DNA of 64,000 nucleotides. Origin: Heligmosomoides polygyrus polygyrus. Lineage: Eukaryota > Nematoda > Chromadorea > Rhabditida > Heligmosomidae. The notes under the pieces were generated by a model. That model was not told where the DNA came from. It searched no databases and saw only the letters and a program-made list of their open reading frames with translations. Position numbers and translations under genes: made by a program. Shown here piece after piece: positions 57,601 through 64,000 of this stretch. The stretch is from positions 85,478,408 to 85,542,407 of the forward strand of contig OX377202.1 in assembly GCA_947396885.1 (NCBI GenBank), written 5' to 3'. Position 1 is the stretch's first letter. Each line of letters opens with the position of its first letter.

Positions 57601-60600
57601 GAAGAGGTATGGAATTATCATTCAAGATGATCACCCACAAAGCGTCTTAAAATGTGCGATCAAGCAGATAGTTGGGGTTCCCCCTTTCCTAGTTCTTTTG
57701 TCTGACTGCTCTACGAGCTTATGCAATCTCGATGCGGGCAGCAGCCCATTAAGTATAGAATGAATGAATAAAAATACAATTAAAAGCCTATCAGTGGAAT
57801 GTCAACACGTTGGCGAACGTACGATTTCGAGTGCCTATTGCGTGGGACAAATCCATTCTCTGCAACATCGGGACCGTGAAAGGACATCGTATCACACGAT
57901 CCCACACTTCCGAAATTATGTGACACGTCGTCAACATGTTAACGTTCAGGAAAAGTAGCATTCCTAAATTTTGTTATTAGCGTTTTTTCTAAAATCGTTT
58001 AGTATACGTCTTAAGACCGAGAACATTCTTTTCGTCTCGACTGTTCCAGGTGGCGAGCAAAAGTATTTTGGGACAAGCAGCGCCAAGTGGGAATAGGCAG
58101 ATCTTACGAGGGGGTCAGCCCAGTATCTTTGTGGAATGGTTGGCGTGCTTGGGGCTCGGAGAAGAAATTTCTAGCCCTAAAATGCATCAAGAGATAAGGA
58201 TAAAGGATGGCGTTACTCATTCCTTTTTGGGATGCGCCAAGCATTCTACCTCTACGCAATATCATGGACGCGATTTGAATGCGTATTTGGTCATGGAATG
58301 ACTTGCGGTGGCTAGCTGATGAAAAAGTCAGCGCTTTATCCTTCTCATACAGGTTTGGTAGCAATTCTCCGACCTCGGAGGGATGGAAGGCTTGGTTGAC
58401 CTGGGCGTGAAAACCGAACCAGGAACACGGTGTCAAGTGCAAGCGACAGCCGGCACCTCCTCCGATTGCGTTACACGCGTCTCCAGAATGCATTGTTTCC
58501 AAAAATCCAAAACAAATTCATGAAAACAGAATATTCTTGCTGATTTCAATAGTTTTTTTTTTCAGGAAAAGTCCTAGGCAGGAGGATGAGCCCTGCAACA
58601 TTAGAGAATACTAAGGGTAAATGTGATAAACTCACTGAGAAAAAAGTCCTTCAAAAATTTCGTTAAATTTCCAGAAATTTCCGTTAAGTCGTTTAGCCAG
58701 ATTTCAACGAAAAATGCCGTTAGTTAATTCGTTAAATTCGTTAAATCGTTAACCGTTAAATGTGCACCCCTGATCAGGATCGCGATGCGACGAACTCGTC
58801 GCCCCATTTCATGCATCATCTCTTCGCAGTGGCTCTATTTTCTCTCTCCAGATATTGTCGTTTGGCTGCGCTAATTTGAAGTGCCATTTTTATTTGAGGT
58901 ATCATTGTTCTGAATCCGATGCTCTTTGAAAAGTCCTAAGGATAACGTTGAAGGCGACCGAAAAACAGATTTTCTCGCTTTGAAATGTCTAATTTATTTT
59001 TGGTTTGTTATACTTCTTGCTCTTCGACCTTGTAGTTGCTTTCGTCTTTAGGTGTCGTTGCACCATGTCGATTGTACCGACTGGAGACGAGACGTTCTGG
59101 TGCGGACGTAGAAGGGATCCTTGCTGGCAAGACTTCCTTTTTTGCTTATATTACCCAAAAATTTCGCGTAATCGCGGTGCTAATCGCGTGGCATTCCCAC
59201 CAACGCAACTTTAAAGTTAATTATTTTATCATAATTATGAGAAGGGGGCGACACGAGCGTCGCGTCGCATTGACAGTGAGCTCCGCATCGTCACGCGAAC
59301 GTTCTGAGGCTTTGTGTTTTTCGAAACGTATCATTGGCCATCAGGATCGTTACTCTTCCAGAAGAACCACGGAGAAGGTCATCCACGACTTGTACTACGA
59401 TCTCTTCGATAGTCACGTCCACTTGCCCCCATGCCATTTTCCGCAGGATGGATACGTCGTTCCCTCTTTTCTTCCTTCCGAGATTCGACACGCCATCTTG
59501 TCGGTGAAGAAATGTACAGCACCAGACCCGAACACCTGAAAAACCTCCCGCCAGCGCTCATCAACACCCTGGCGCAGCTCTCCACACGCTACCTGTCGGA
59601 GTGCAAGGTTCCATCTCAGTGGAAGACCAGAAAGACCGTCTTGCTGTACAAGAAGGGACACGTGCACGACATTGGCAACTATCGCCCGATCTGCCTGTTG
59701 TCCGTAGTCTACAAGCTGTTCACTCGAGTGGTCCTGAATAGGATTAGCAGAACGCTGGACGAAGGACAGCCATGCGAGCAAGCAAGATTTCGGAGAGGAT
59801 TCAGCACGATCGACCATATTTACACAATCACGAAGCTCATTGAAATGTCGCGAGAGTACAAGCTGCCGCTGTGTCTTACGTTCATCGGCCTGAAGAAGGC
59901 ATTCGACTGTGTCGAGACTGAAGCGGTCCTCGAAGCCGTGCTCACTCAGGGCGTTCCTACTCAGTACATCAGAGTCCTTCGAGAGCGTACAGTGGATTCA
60001 CGACCAAGGTCTCTCCATTCTACAACGACGTCGTCATCGACGTGAAAAGAGGTTCGACAAGGGGATACCATATCCCCGAAGCTTTTCAGCGCCACCCTCG
60101 AAAACGTAATGCGCGAACTATGTAGAATGGGAAGACGCGGGAGTGAAGGTCGACGACCGTCAGCTGCACCATCTGAGCTTCGCTGATGACATCGTGCTCA
60201 CAGTCATCAGTCAGGCGGAGAGAATGCTGGCCGACTTCGATCGTGTATGTGGGAACGTTGGACTGCAGCTGAATCTCACGAAGACGATGTTCATGAAGAA
60301 CAGACAAGTTTCTGATGCTCCACAGACACCCGCTGGACGAGAGCCGTTACCGACTGGATTCCGCGGGATGTCAAGAGAACACCAGGACGCCGCCCAACGC
60401 GTTGGGCGGACTTCTTCGTGAAAGCCCTGGACGACCGATATCACGCTCTTCATGTCCCTCGAGTGAGGAGGATTCATTGGAGCACTCTGGCACGCGAGAG
60501 GGACGAATGGAGACGCTGCTGGCGCCCGCTCGAGCAAGTCGATGATCAACGGGACGACAGGTGATACAGGTGATACTATTGGCCACCTACCTGTTCAATA

Positions 60601-62991
60601 AAATTACATAACATAAGAATAGATGCGCTCCTTTCCTGCACGACCATATTCCAGAATTCTGCGCACGTGTTTGGCAGAGGCGCCTGCAGTATGAGTCTTA
60701 GCCATTTTAGGCATTTGAATAAGCAGAATTATTGAACCTGTGTGCAGATGAATCGCTTCTGATTATTTGGTGTAGCAACATAGTTCGCATGAATATACGA
60801 TACTGAGCCAATCCTTAAGATCACTCTTCTGTAGTCGAGGCATCCCACATCCTGTAATTTGAAATAAGTTGGATTATTTCTTATTCTTCATTCTTATTTC
60901 AAATAATTTGAAATTTGAAATAAGAATTCTATCTATACATTAACTCACTTGATCAAGACAAAAAGCGAAGGGACTGTGTTGTATTAGGTTGTCCCATAAG
61001 TCCCCGCCGTTTTTGTTCAACGATTCACTGCAGATTTCGCCGACGGTCTCTTGCATAGCGCTGCATAGCTTTCGAAAGAGAATGAATTGCTCTATCAGAA
61101 CGTATGTTGCATTTTTCATCATGAGTTTTTCAATTTTTAGGTCGTTGAAGTGAAAAGTGAAAAAGTGAAAAAGTAGCCATTTGCACACTTGTTCTCTCCG
61201 CTTAAGTTTGTAATTTTTTGCGCAGTTTTTTATAGCACTTGGAAGACAATGTTCTATGCTACAAGAATATGTGTTGGTGATATTTGCTCACTTGTCCTTT
61301 ATTGATTTTTAGGCCATCAAATTGGGAATTCGGACTTTTCCGCCCGAATTTTTACCAAAACTCCGGTTCTGTGGTTAAACTTTTTTGCTTGGTGTTATAT
61401 GTCGTTTGGAAGAGGATGTCTTGCTCAGTAAGAATTTGTGTCGCGTTTATTGGCTCACGCTGATTTCTGTCGAATATCAACAACTGAAGAGGGAGAAGGA
61501 GTTGTTGGTGAAGACGATTCTTCTCTTTTTGGCATTTTGTTGATATTCAATAGAAATCAATAAAGAAACACAGATTCTTATAGAGCGAGACATTCTCTTT
61601 CGAGTGACATATAACACCAACCCAAAAAGTCCAACCACATAGCAGGAGCTGTCGGCAAAAATAACCATCCTCCTTCGGACGTTCAAATTTGATGGCCTAA
61701 AAATCAATAAAGGACAAATGAGCAAATAGCACTAACACATATTCTTGTAGTACGGAACATTGTCTTTCAAATTCTGTAAAAAACTGCGCAAAAAATACAA
61801 ACGTAAGCGGAGGGAACAAGTGTGAATATGGCTACTTTTTCACTTTTCACTTCAGTGACCTAAAAATTGACAAAATTCGGGATGAAAAAAGAAACGCAAT
61901 ACAGGGTCTGATAGAGCAAATCATTCTCTTTCGAATGCTATGCAGTGCTTTACAAGAGACCGCGAGCGAAATCTGCAGTGAATTGTTGAAAAAAAAACGG
62001 CGAAGACTTATGGGACAACCTAATAGAACAGACACATGGACGGATTAATTTAGGCAATGAATTGAAAAGGAATGTATGTTCCTTTACATGATCAAGTATC
62101 CGCGTGTTTAAAATTGCCCCTACTTCATTCCATTGTAAGCAAATTTGCAATCGTTTTCAAGTTTTTACAAAAATAGAAAACTGGATTGACGGAAGATAAT
62201 CGTGCCCATGAAGCTTCATAGAAAGGTGAGATTGCTGACCGACAAATCGCAAAGCAAAACGACTATTCGTTAGAAATGTGCTCTGCATCGTCTGCAGTTA
62301 CAGCGTAATTCCCTGTCCACAACATCTAAGGAGAGAAGTACCTCCTATCCAGGTTTTTGAACGTGGTTGCGAGACGCTTTTAAAAGTGGATCCCTAACAA
62401 ATCTACGCAGGTGTTAGGCATACAGGGAACTGCCATTAACGTGAGGATTCAATACACTTTAGCAATTTCAGTGGATTTTATCCCGCCCATAGTGATGAGA
62501 GTTCGTTTGAAAGCATGAGTCCACAATTGCCGGACATAGCTGTTCTTATGTTCTAATAGACGTGCAGTTTCTTCAGCGTAGCCTAGATTGTTACAAGTCT
62601 CTACTGCTGGTTACATTTTGGCGTTATCGCCTTCTTCAGAGCCATATATGTGGGCAGAAGAATCCACCGTCACCCTAGCTGGACGATAGATGGGTGATTG
62701 AGCTTAGGCTCTAAGCTCCAGGCCCTACTCGTCTTACGCGTTCAAAGATTCCGAGTTTCATCGAGAGTCGGACATGGAATGTCTTTCTGTTTTCAATATG
62801 CTGCTTTTCTTAATTGCAATGATATTGGCACTAAATTTCAGAATTACAACCTTGTATCTATTCCTGCCAAACGCATTCTGTGCCACAAACTCCCTCATTA
62901 GGGAAAAGTCGTTGACCCGCTTCATCGAGCGAAATTCCTCAATGAGACCTTGAACTCCTTTTCTAAACGTCGTCTCAACGAAGACTTGCAC
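42533..62991 (-). CDS. Protein tyrosine phosphatase, catalytic domain (7 exons)
   Basis: Exons, 5' to 3': 62,991-62,851; 60,851-60,738; 60,683-60,591; 55,577-55,485; 55,421-55,246; 43,897-43,741; 42,667-42,533. All junction phases agree (phase 0, except phase 2 between the fifth and sixth). The joined ~302-residue product removes phosphate from phosphotyrosine. Motifs appear in family order: RNRYK, YIHANYV, FICTQAPL (usually TQGP), [24 protein letters not shown] with the acid Asp, [10 protein letters not shown] with catalytic Cys and Arg, and QTEHQYLYV (Q loop). The layout resembles the nematode-expanded PTP class. No membrane segment is seen, but N-terminal exons before 62,991 were not found. 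It appears functional. Confidence 0.9.
42857..43267. mobile_element. MITE with TTA duplication in PTP intron
   Basis: The termini GGCCTATGGTATAGTCCCG and their inverse are flanked by TTA (42,854-42,856 and 43,268-43,270). The 411-bp GC-rich interior has no gene. The TWA target is of PIF/Harbinger type by inference. Confidence 0.8.
43741..43897 (-). CDS. PTP exon 6 (catalytic P loop)
   Basis: Acceptor CAGCACTTTTAG, donor GTGAGC. It encodes [18 protein letters not shown], with the catalytic Cys and Arg, and ends RKQRNNSVQ. The intron before it spans 43,898-55,245, about 11.3 kb. Confidence 0.92.
44417..44710 (+). mobile_element. tRNA-derived SINE, best-ordered copy
   Basis: It lies between TTGTTTTTT duplications (44,408-44,416 and 44,711-44,719). 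The head GGCGCGTTTGGTGCAGTGG contains an A box, and CTGGTTCGAATTTCCC a B box 45-50 bp later. The body of ~210 bp is unrelated to tRNA, and the 3' end is CCTTTATCCTTATCCTTTA. Frames inside it are not genes. Confidence 0.9.
45036..45110 (+). promoter_or_regulatory. tRNA-Ser/Leu-like segment in foldback arm
   Basis: GGCGGCCGAGTGGATAGCG resembles the D-arm A box of class II tRNAs, and GGGTTTGGATTTTGCG a weak B box. An inverse copy is at about 45,480-45,553. It is not a functional tRNA. Confidence 0.4.
45216..45453 (-). mobile_element. Highly diverged SINE copy
   Basis: GGATGCGCCGTGTATTCTAC, ACAATGGCTTGTAATGGCC and CAAGTCAGGGTTTATCCTTC follow the SINE body order with many changes. The head is not recognisable. 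Confidence 0.5.
45551..45712. mobile_element. Palindromic MITE with 5-bp target duplication (copy 2)
   Basis: Termini GGCCGAATCATC, flanked by CCTGG (45,546-45,550 and 45,713-45,717). It is inserted into the arm of the foldback element and is of the same family as 41,804-41,979. Confidence 0.8.
46110..46464. other. Interval between hAT relic and satellite
   Basis: A run of G near 46,360; 46,372-46,430 matches a MITE end also near 56,105 (AGAGCTTCATCGCGGC). No gene. Confidence 0.45.
46465..47850. repeat. 41-bp AT-rich satellite, about 32 units
   Basis: Unit TCAAAATTTCGAATTTCGAA followed by TGATCGAATATTATTCGATT and one more base. Variants alternate at two positions (AATATT or TATTAT; GATTC or GATTT), forming a higher-order order. 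The array lies inside the 11.3-kb PTP intron. Confidence 0.95.
47889..48311 (-). CDS. Unidentified 140-codon open segment in PTP intron
   Basis: The minus-strand frame has gene-like composition, including [38 protein letters not shown] and [20 protein letters not shown], and ends at a TAA next to AATAAA. A possible acceptor lies at TTCGCCCGTGCTAG near 48,265. It is on the PTP strand but encodes no PTP motif, and the flanking PTP exons join in phase without it. It could be a nested gene, a captured exon or a chance frame. Confidence 0.3.
   Translation of the reverse strand: MCLFCTGSPLCYFFARASHSFTTKKLRYNLRKDSNLWSKIYNNLALPIQGDSFLSGHEILGKQGCFIVALSPSFGLVKEMDGAAFAALEQRHLSLDTDFHSLGSDIRSFSQLANWYKSNDNLKPSYMPFCRTQFTVGNKK
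48441..48458. repeat. 18-bp target duplication, left copy
   Basis: ATTGCGAAAATGTGGATG, repeated exactly at 51,610-51,627, marks the ends of the RTE insertion. Confidence 0.92.
48711..50359 (+). pseudogene. RTE endonuclease and N-terminal RT, disrupted
   Basis: The start [20 protein letters not shown] and QETRWSC lead the endonuclease. After the MITE (48,966-49,169) plus one duplication copy is ignored, the frame resumes with [42 protein letters not shown] and [10 protein letters not shown]. The TAG at 49,268-49,270 replaces a probable Trp codon. From about 49,850 the linker and fingers follow, to [18 protein letters not shown], where the frame is lost. Confidence 0.88.
48966..49169. mobile_element. 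204-bp MITE with 8-bp target duplication inside RTE
   Basis: The terminal inverted repeats of about 60 bp start GGTACTTRTGAAGCAAAGGG. TGATGAAG flanks both sides (48,958-48,965 and 49,170-49,177). The class is uncertain: an 8-bp duplication fits hAT or Merlin, and GG ends favour Merlin. Confidence 0.9.
50326..51590 (+). pseudogene. RTE reverse transcriptase, disrupted
   Basis: The frame resumes with [35 protein letters not shown] and TNQCGFV, followed by a TAA at 50,629. It then reads [33 protein letters not shown] and [10 protein letters not shown] (intact catalytic box near 50,937), a TGA at 51,004, and [15 protein letters not shown] with [15 protein letters not shown]. The C-terminal [20 protein letters not shown] is followed by a deletion and the tail [12 protein letters not shown]. 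Confidence 0.9.
51628..52007. other. Unassigned interval
   Basis: Intronic position relative to the PTP gene; no feature recognised. Confidence 0.4.
52735..52906 (+). pseudogene. Transposon-borne acidic open frame
   Basis: It encodes [20 protein letters not shown] then [19 protein letters not shown] and stops. The charged, gene-like sequence inside the foldback element suggests a remnant of an element-encoded protein; no family is confirmed. Confidence 0.35.
53395..53475 (-). repeat. tRNA-like relic (second SINE type?)
   Basis: The minus strand reads GGCTCGGAGCGCAGTGGATA (A-box-like), then GGGATTCGATTCTCC (B-box-like). The T stem does not pair properly, so it is not a working tRNA gene. Confidence 0.4.
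53745..53975. repeat. 42-bp TTCGAAT tandem repeat, about 3-4 units
   Basis: Units of ATTCGAATAAACGAATAATT and CGAATATTGGACTTTC. The right edge AAGGACAAAGGTATA is the inverse of the left edge of the 46.5-kb satellite (TATACCTTTGTCCTT), so both arrays belong to one family. Confidence 0.85.
53976..55245. other. PTP intron sequence with a GC-rich block
   Basis: 54,290-54,590 is GC-rich with CGGCGGCG-type inverse segments like those at 33.3 kb. No gene supported between it and the PTP donor at 55,245. Confidence 0.45.
55246..55421 (-). CDS. PTP exon 5 (WPD loop)
   Basis: Acceptor GCTATTTTCAG after a 63-bp intron; donor GTAAGT. It has 58 codons plus two bases. It encodes [17 protein letters not shown] and [17 protein letters not shown], the mobile loop with the general-acid Asp. 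The last two bases GC join A from the next exon to make Ala. Confidence 0.92.
55485..55577 (-). CDS. PTP exon 4 (KCAEYFP motif)
   Basis: Acceptor GAAGTTTCAG, donor GTAAAA, 31 codons. It encodes [14 protein letters not shown] and [13 protein letters not shown]. The intron before it is 5.0 kb and contains a hAT element and a LINE. Confidence 0.9.
55976..56092. mobile_element. Small MITE with TTA duplication
   Basis: The inverse ends GGCCCCGTTTATACTTC and CGACGCCGAGCGACGC lie between TTA (55,973-55,975 and 56,093-56,095). No coding sequence. Confidence 0.75.
56245..57345. mobile_element. Inverted-repeat element nested in hAT
   Basis: Arms 56,250-56,445 and 56,840-57,335 (the latter split by a SINE) are inverse, sharing CACTATTGTAC, TCTTGTTCAAAATAGG and AAGGCCTTGCGAAATAGCG. 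The centre has a 17-G run at 56,484-56,500. Confidence 0.75.
56965..57257 (-). mobile_element. tRNA-derived SINE with 11-bp target duplication
   Basis: CATGGCAGATT flanks both sides (56,954-56,964 and 57,258-57,268). The minus-strand head ACGCGTGTAGCGCAGTCGG contains a perfect A-box consensus, and CTGGTTCGGATTTCCC the B-box region. The tail (plus view) is AAAGGATAAAGGATAAAGG. Confidence 0.92.
58195..58485 (-). mobile_element. tRNA-derived SINE copy
   Basis: The head CGTGTAACGCAATCGGAGG on the minus strand and the tail GATAAGGATAAAGGATGGCG mark the copy. A short possible duplication AATGCAT lies on both sides. Confidence 0.8.
58781..59220. other. Unassigned interval
   Basis: Plus-strand frames are open here, but show no LINE or gene motif. 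Confidence 0.35.
59230..60575 (+). pseudogene. RTE-like LINE, second subfamily, internally deleted
   Basis: The order is [39 protein letters not shown], a frameshift near 59,525, [53 protein letters not shown], a frameshift near 60,000, [11 protein letters not shown] (catalytic FADD near 60,187) and [17 protein letters not shown] deletion of several hundred bases then leads to the tail [20 protein letters not shown], with the stop at 60,562-60,564. The endonuclease is missing. It lies in the PTP intron on the opposite strand. Confidence 0.85.
60591..60683 (-). CDS. PTP exon 3 (FW and MLC motifs)
   Basis: Acceptor CATACTGCAG, donor GTAGGT, 31 codons. It encodes [17 protein letters not shown] and [10 protein letters not shown]. 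The intron before it is only 54 bp. The Gly of the usual TQGP motif is replaced by Ala at the exon junction. Confidence 0.9.
60738..60851 (-). CDS. PTP exon 2 (YIHANYV motif)
   Basis: Acceptor CAAATTACAG, donor GTTCAA, 38 codons, phase 0. It encodes [19 protein letters not shown] and FICTQ. The intron before it is 2.0 kb and holds a palindromic mariner MITE. Confidence 0.9.
60984..62023. mobile_element. 1.04-kb palindromic mariner-type MITE
   Basis: The termini TTAGGTTGTCCCATAAGTC are inverse and flanked by TA (60,982-60,983 and 62,024-62,025). Inverse similarity continues through both halves to a centre near 61,500. No transposase. It lies within the first identified PTP intron. Confidence 0.9.
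62024..62850. other. PTP intron remainder
   Basis: Searched on the minus strand for further PTP motifs and none found. Confidence 0.5.
62851..62991 (-). CDS. PTP exon 1 of 7 found (pTyr-recognition region)
   Basis: It lies between the acceptor TCATATTTAG and the donor GTTGTA and has 47 codons. It encodes [20 protein letters not shown] and ends NAFGRNRYK, the NRY motif of the phosphotyrosine pocket. The exon before it would end in phase 0 and was not located. Confidence 0.85.
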
Positions 62992-63154
62992 CTAAATATG
63001 AGAATATGTTGTGTTGTCCAGCCATATAAAGCTGAATATCGCATTTGAAGGCGTATTCTTCGCCAGCTGAACTCGTTGGAACAGCAGTTTTTAAAGGTAG
63101 TATTATAAAAAGAGCAACAAAGGGGAAGTACAAGTCTGCAGCTAGTGTTCCTTA

Positions 63155-63654
63155 CAAGGAAAGGTTCCCAACTCATGGTGAGCTTTTGCGATGCTATTTT
63201 GGTAGGATGTAGGGCCCTGTGAGTGGAGTCCAGAACCAGTCAGTTTTTGCTGAGCGCTTCTTCAAAGACCTGAAAGAGAGGTCTGAAAGCGTGCGCGCAA
63301 CTATCATCAACCCCTACGACACTCCATAAGGGGTGCATCGTCGGAGCAGTTGGTAGGAGGGACGCCTCATAGGAACACACCGCTAGGAGGTTTAAGTTCC
63401 AGTCCGCGTACTGCCGAAACTTCTCCACATATAGGTTTGCTGTTATTACGCTTTCTCATGCTCACAGGAGTCAACTTTAGACCATCAATGCTTACGACAA
63501 ACCAATACTGTCTATTTGCGCCTTCATATGTAGGTGCTAGTTTTTCAAACATGCCTGTCTGCAACACCACCGTATCATACTATATCACCAATGATACCGT
63601 AACTGCACACAAATACGCGTTCCTTATGGTTGAATATTATGGACCACGGCCATA
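63155..63654. mobile_element. Foldback element end, third copy
   Basis: After TTA at 63,152-63,154 comes CAAGGAAAGGTTCCC, then GTGAGCTTTTGCGATGC, matching the left arm of the element at 14,185. A decayed tRNA-like part follows near 63,350-63,420. The right end was not found. Confidence 0.6.
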
Positions 63655-64000
63655 TCCTACTATATATAAAAGAGTAAGCGGTTGTCCGTCCGTCTGTCCG
63701 TCCGTCTGCCTATCCGTCTGGCCTTTCCTATCCTAGACGTCGAGTAGCAGGCGTCCGGGTTCAGACCATGTGTCACCCATGTCAGGTCGAGAGGGTCAGA
63801 AGGCGTGTCACCGATGTCGCGCAAAGGGCTTTCGTACTCACCATCAGAAGACATGTCACCGACGTCGTTCTACAGGCGTCCGAATTCAGAAAAGGTGTCA
63901 CCGACGTCGTTCAACAGACGTTCGGGTTCATAAGAGGTGCCACCGACGTCGTGCAACAGGCGAACGGGTTCGGAAGAGCTGTCGCCGACGTCGCGCAAAG
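63655..64000 (+). mobile_element. Helitron 5' end, second copy (runs off window)
   Basis: It starts TCCTACTATATATAAAAGAG after an A. TCCGTCCG-type repeats follow, and then from about 63,755 the 42-bp minisatellite CACCGACGTCG units as in the copy at 34,021. Confidence 0.75.

Larger units (their letters stand above)
56240..58772. mobile_element. hAT-type element, copy 2, with 8-bp duplication
   Basis: The ends CAGGGGTGCAC and inverse GTGCACCCCTG are bounded by ATCAGGAT (56,232-56,239 and 58,773-58,780). The CAGGGGTG start and 8-bp duplication are hAT hallmarks. No transposase was seen. It contains a large inverted repeat and two SINEs. Confidence 0.85.

Noticed and set aside
61700..61860. Bacterial or viral genes
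   Set aside because: Many short frames were checked; intron structure, LINEs, satellites and microsatellites all point to a nuclear eukaryotic sequence.

Overview
This is a gene-poor, transposon-rich stretch of eukaryotic chromosome, most likely from a strongylid nematode and probably a hookworm-like species. The evidence is short introns (54-81 bp) with TTTCAG-type acceptors, a protein tyrosine phosphatase of the nematode-expanded type, RTE and CR1 LINEs, mariner/Tc1 elements and many foldback MITEs. The species assignment is inference; no organellar or bacterial features were seen.

The main gene is on the minus strand and spans about 42.5-63.0 kb. It is a cytoplasmic-type protein tyrosine phosphatase (PTP) catalytic domain rebuilt here from seven exons: 62,851-62,991; 60,738-60,851; 60,591-60,683; 55,485-55,577; 55,246-55,421; 43,741-43,897; 42,533-42,667. 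All exon phases agree, every main PTP motif is present, and a poly(A) signal follows the stop codon. Its introns range from 54 bp to 11.3 kb, and the large ones are filled by dated, nested transposons. The start of the gene lies upstream of 62,991 and was not found.

Left half (1-42 kb): mostly LINE and DNA-transposon remains. There are a CR1 3' end (1-1,003), a TA-flanked Tc1-like element (1,524-3,201), a mariner relic (3.7-4.7 kb), a near-complete dead mariner (11,988-13,248), and a second mariner relic split by a foldback element (14,185-17,199) that itself carries a deleted mariner copy. Further on are RTE (24.1-25.5 kb) and CR1 (26.7-29.2 kb) fragments on the minus strand, a palindromic Tc1-like pair (31.3-32.4 kb), a non-autonomous Helitron (34,021-35,172), and a mariner derivative (38,183-41,253) interrupted by a CR1-like insert. 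Splice-bounded candidate exons of unknown genes occur at 6.4-6.7, 10.8-11.5, 18.1-18.3 and 23.9 kb.

Right half (42-64 kb): the PTP gene plus its intronic load. This includes two hAT-type copies (one with an intact 8-bp target duplication), a 41-bp AT-rich satellite of about 32 units (46.5-47.8 kb), a full-length RTE with an 18-bp target duplication split by a MITE (48,459-51,609), and a second RTE-like LINE ending 26 bp from a PTP splice donor. It also holds a 1-kb palindromic mariner MITE (60,984-62,023) and the 5' end of a second Helitron (63,655 on).

A repeated unit of about 290 bp with RNA polymerase III A and B boxes, a TTTATCC-type 3' tail and target duplications occurs about eight times and is best read as a tRNA-derived SINE family. 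It gives rise to recurring false open reading frames.
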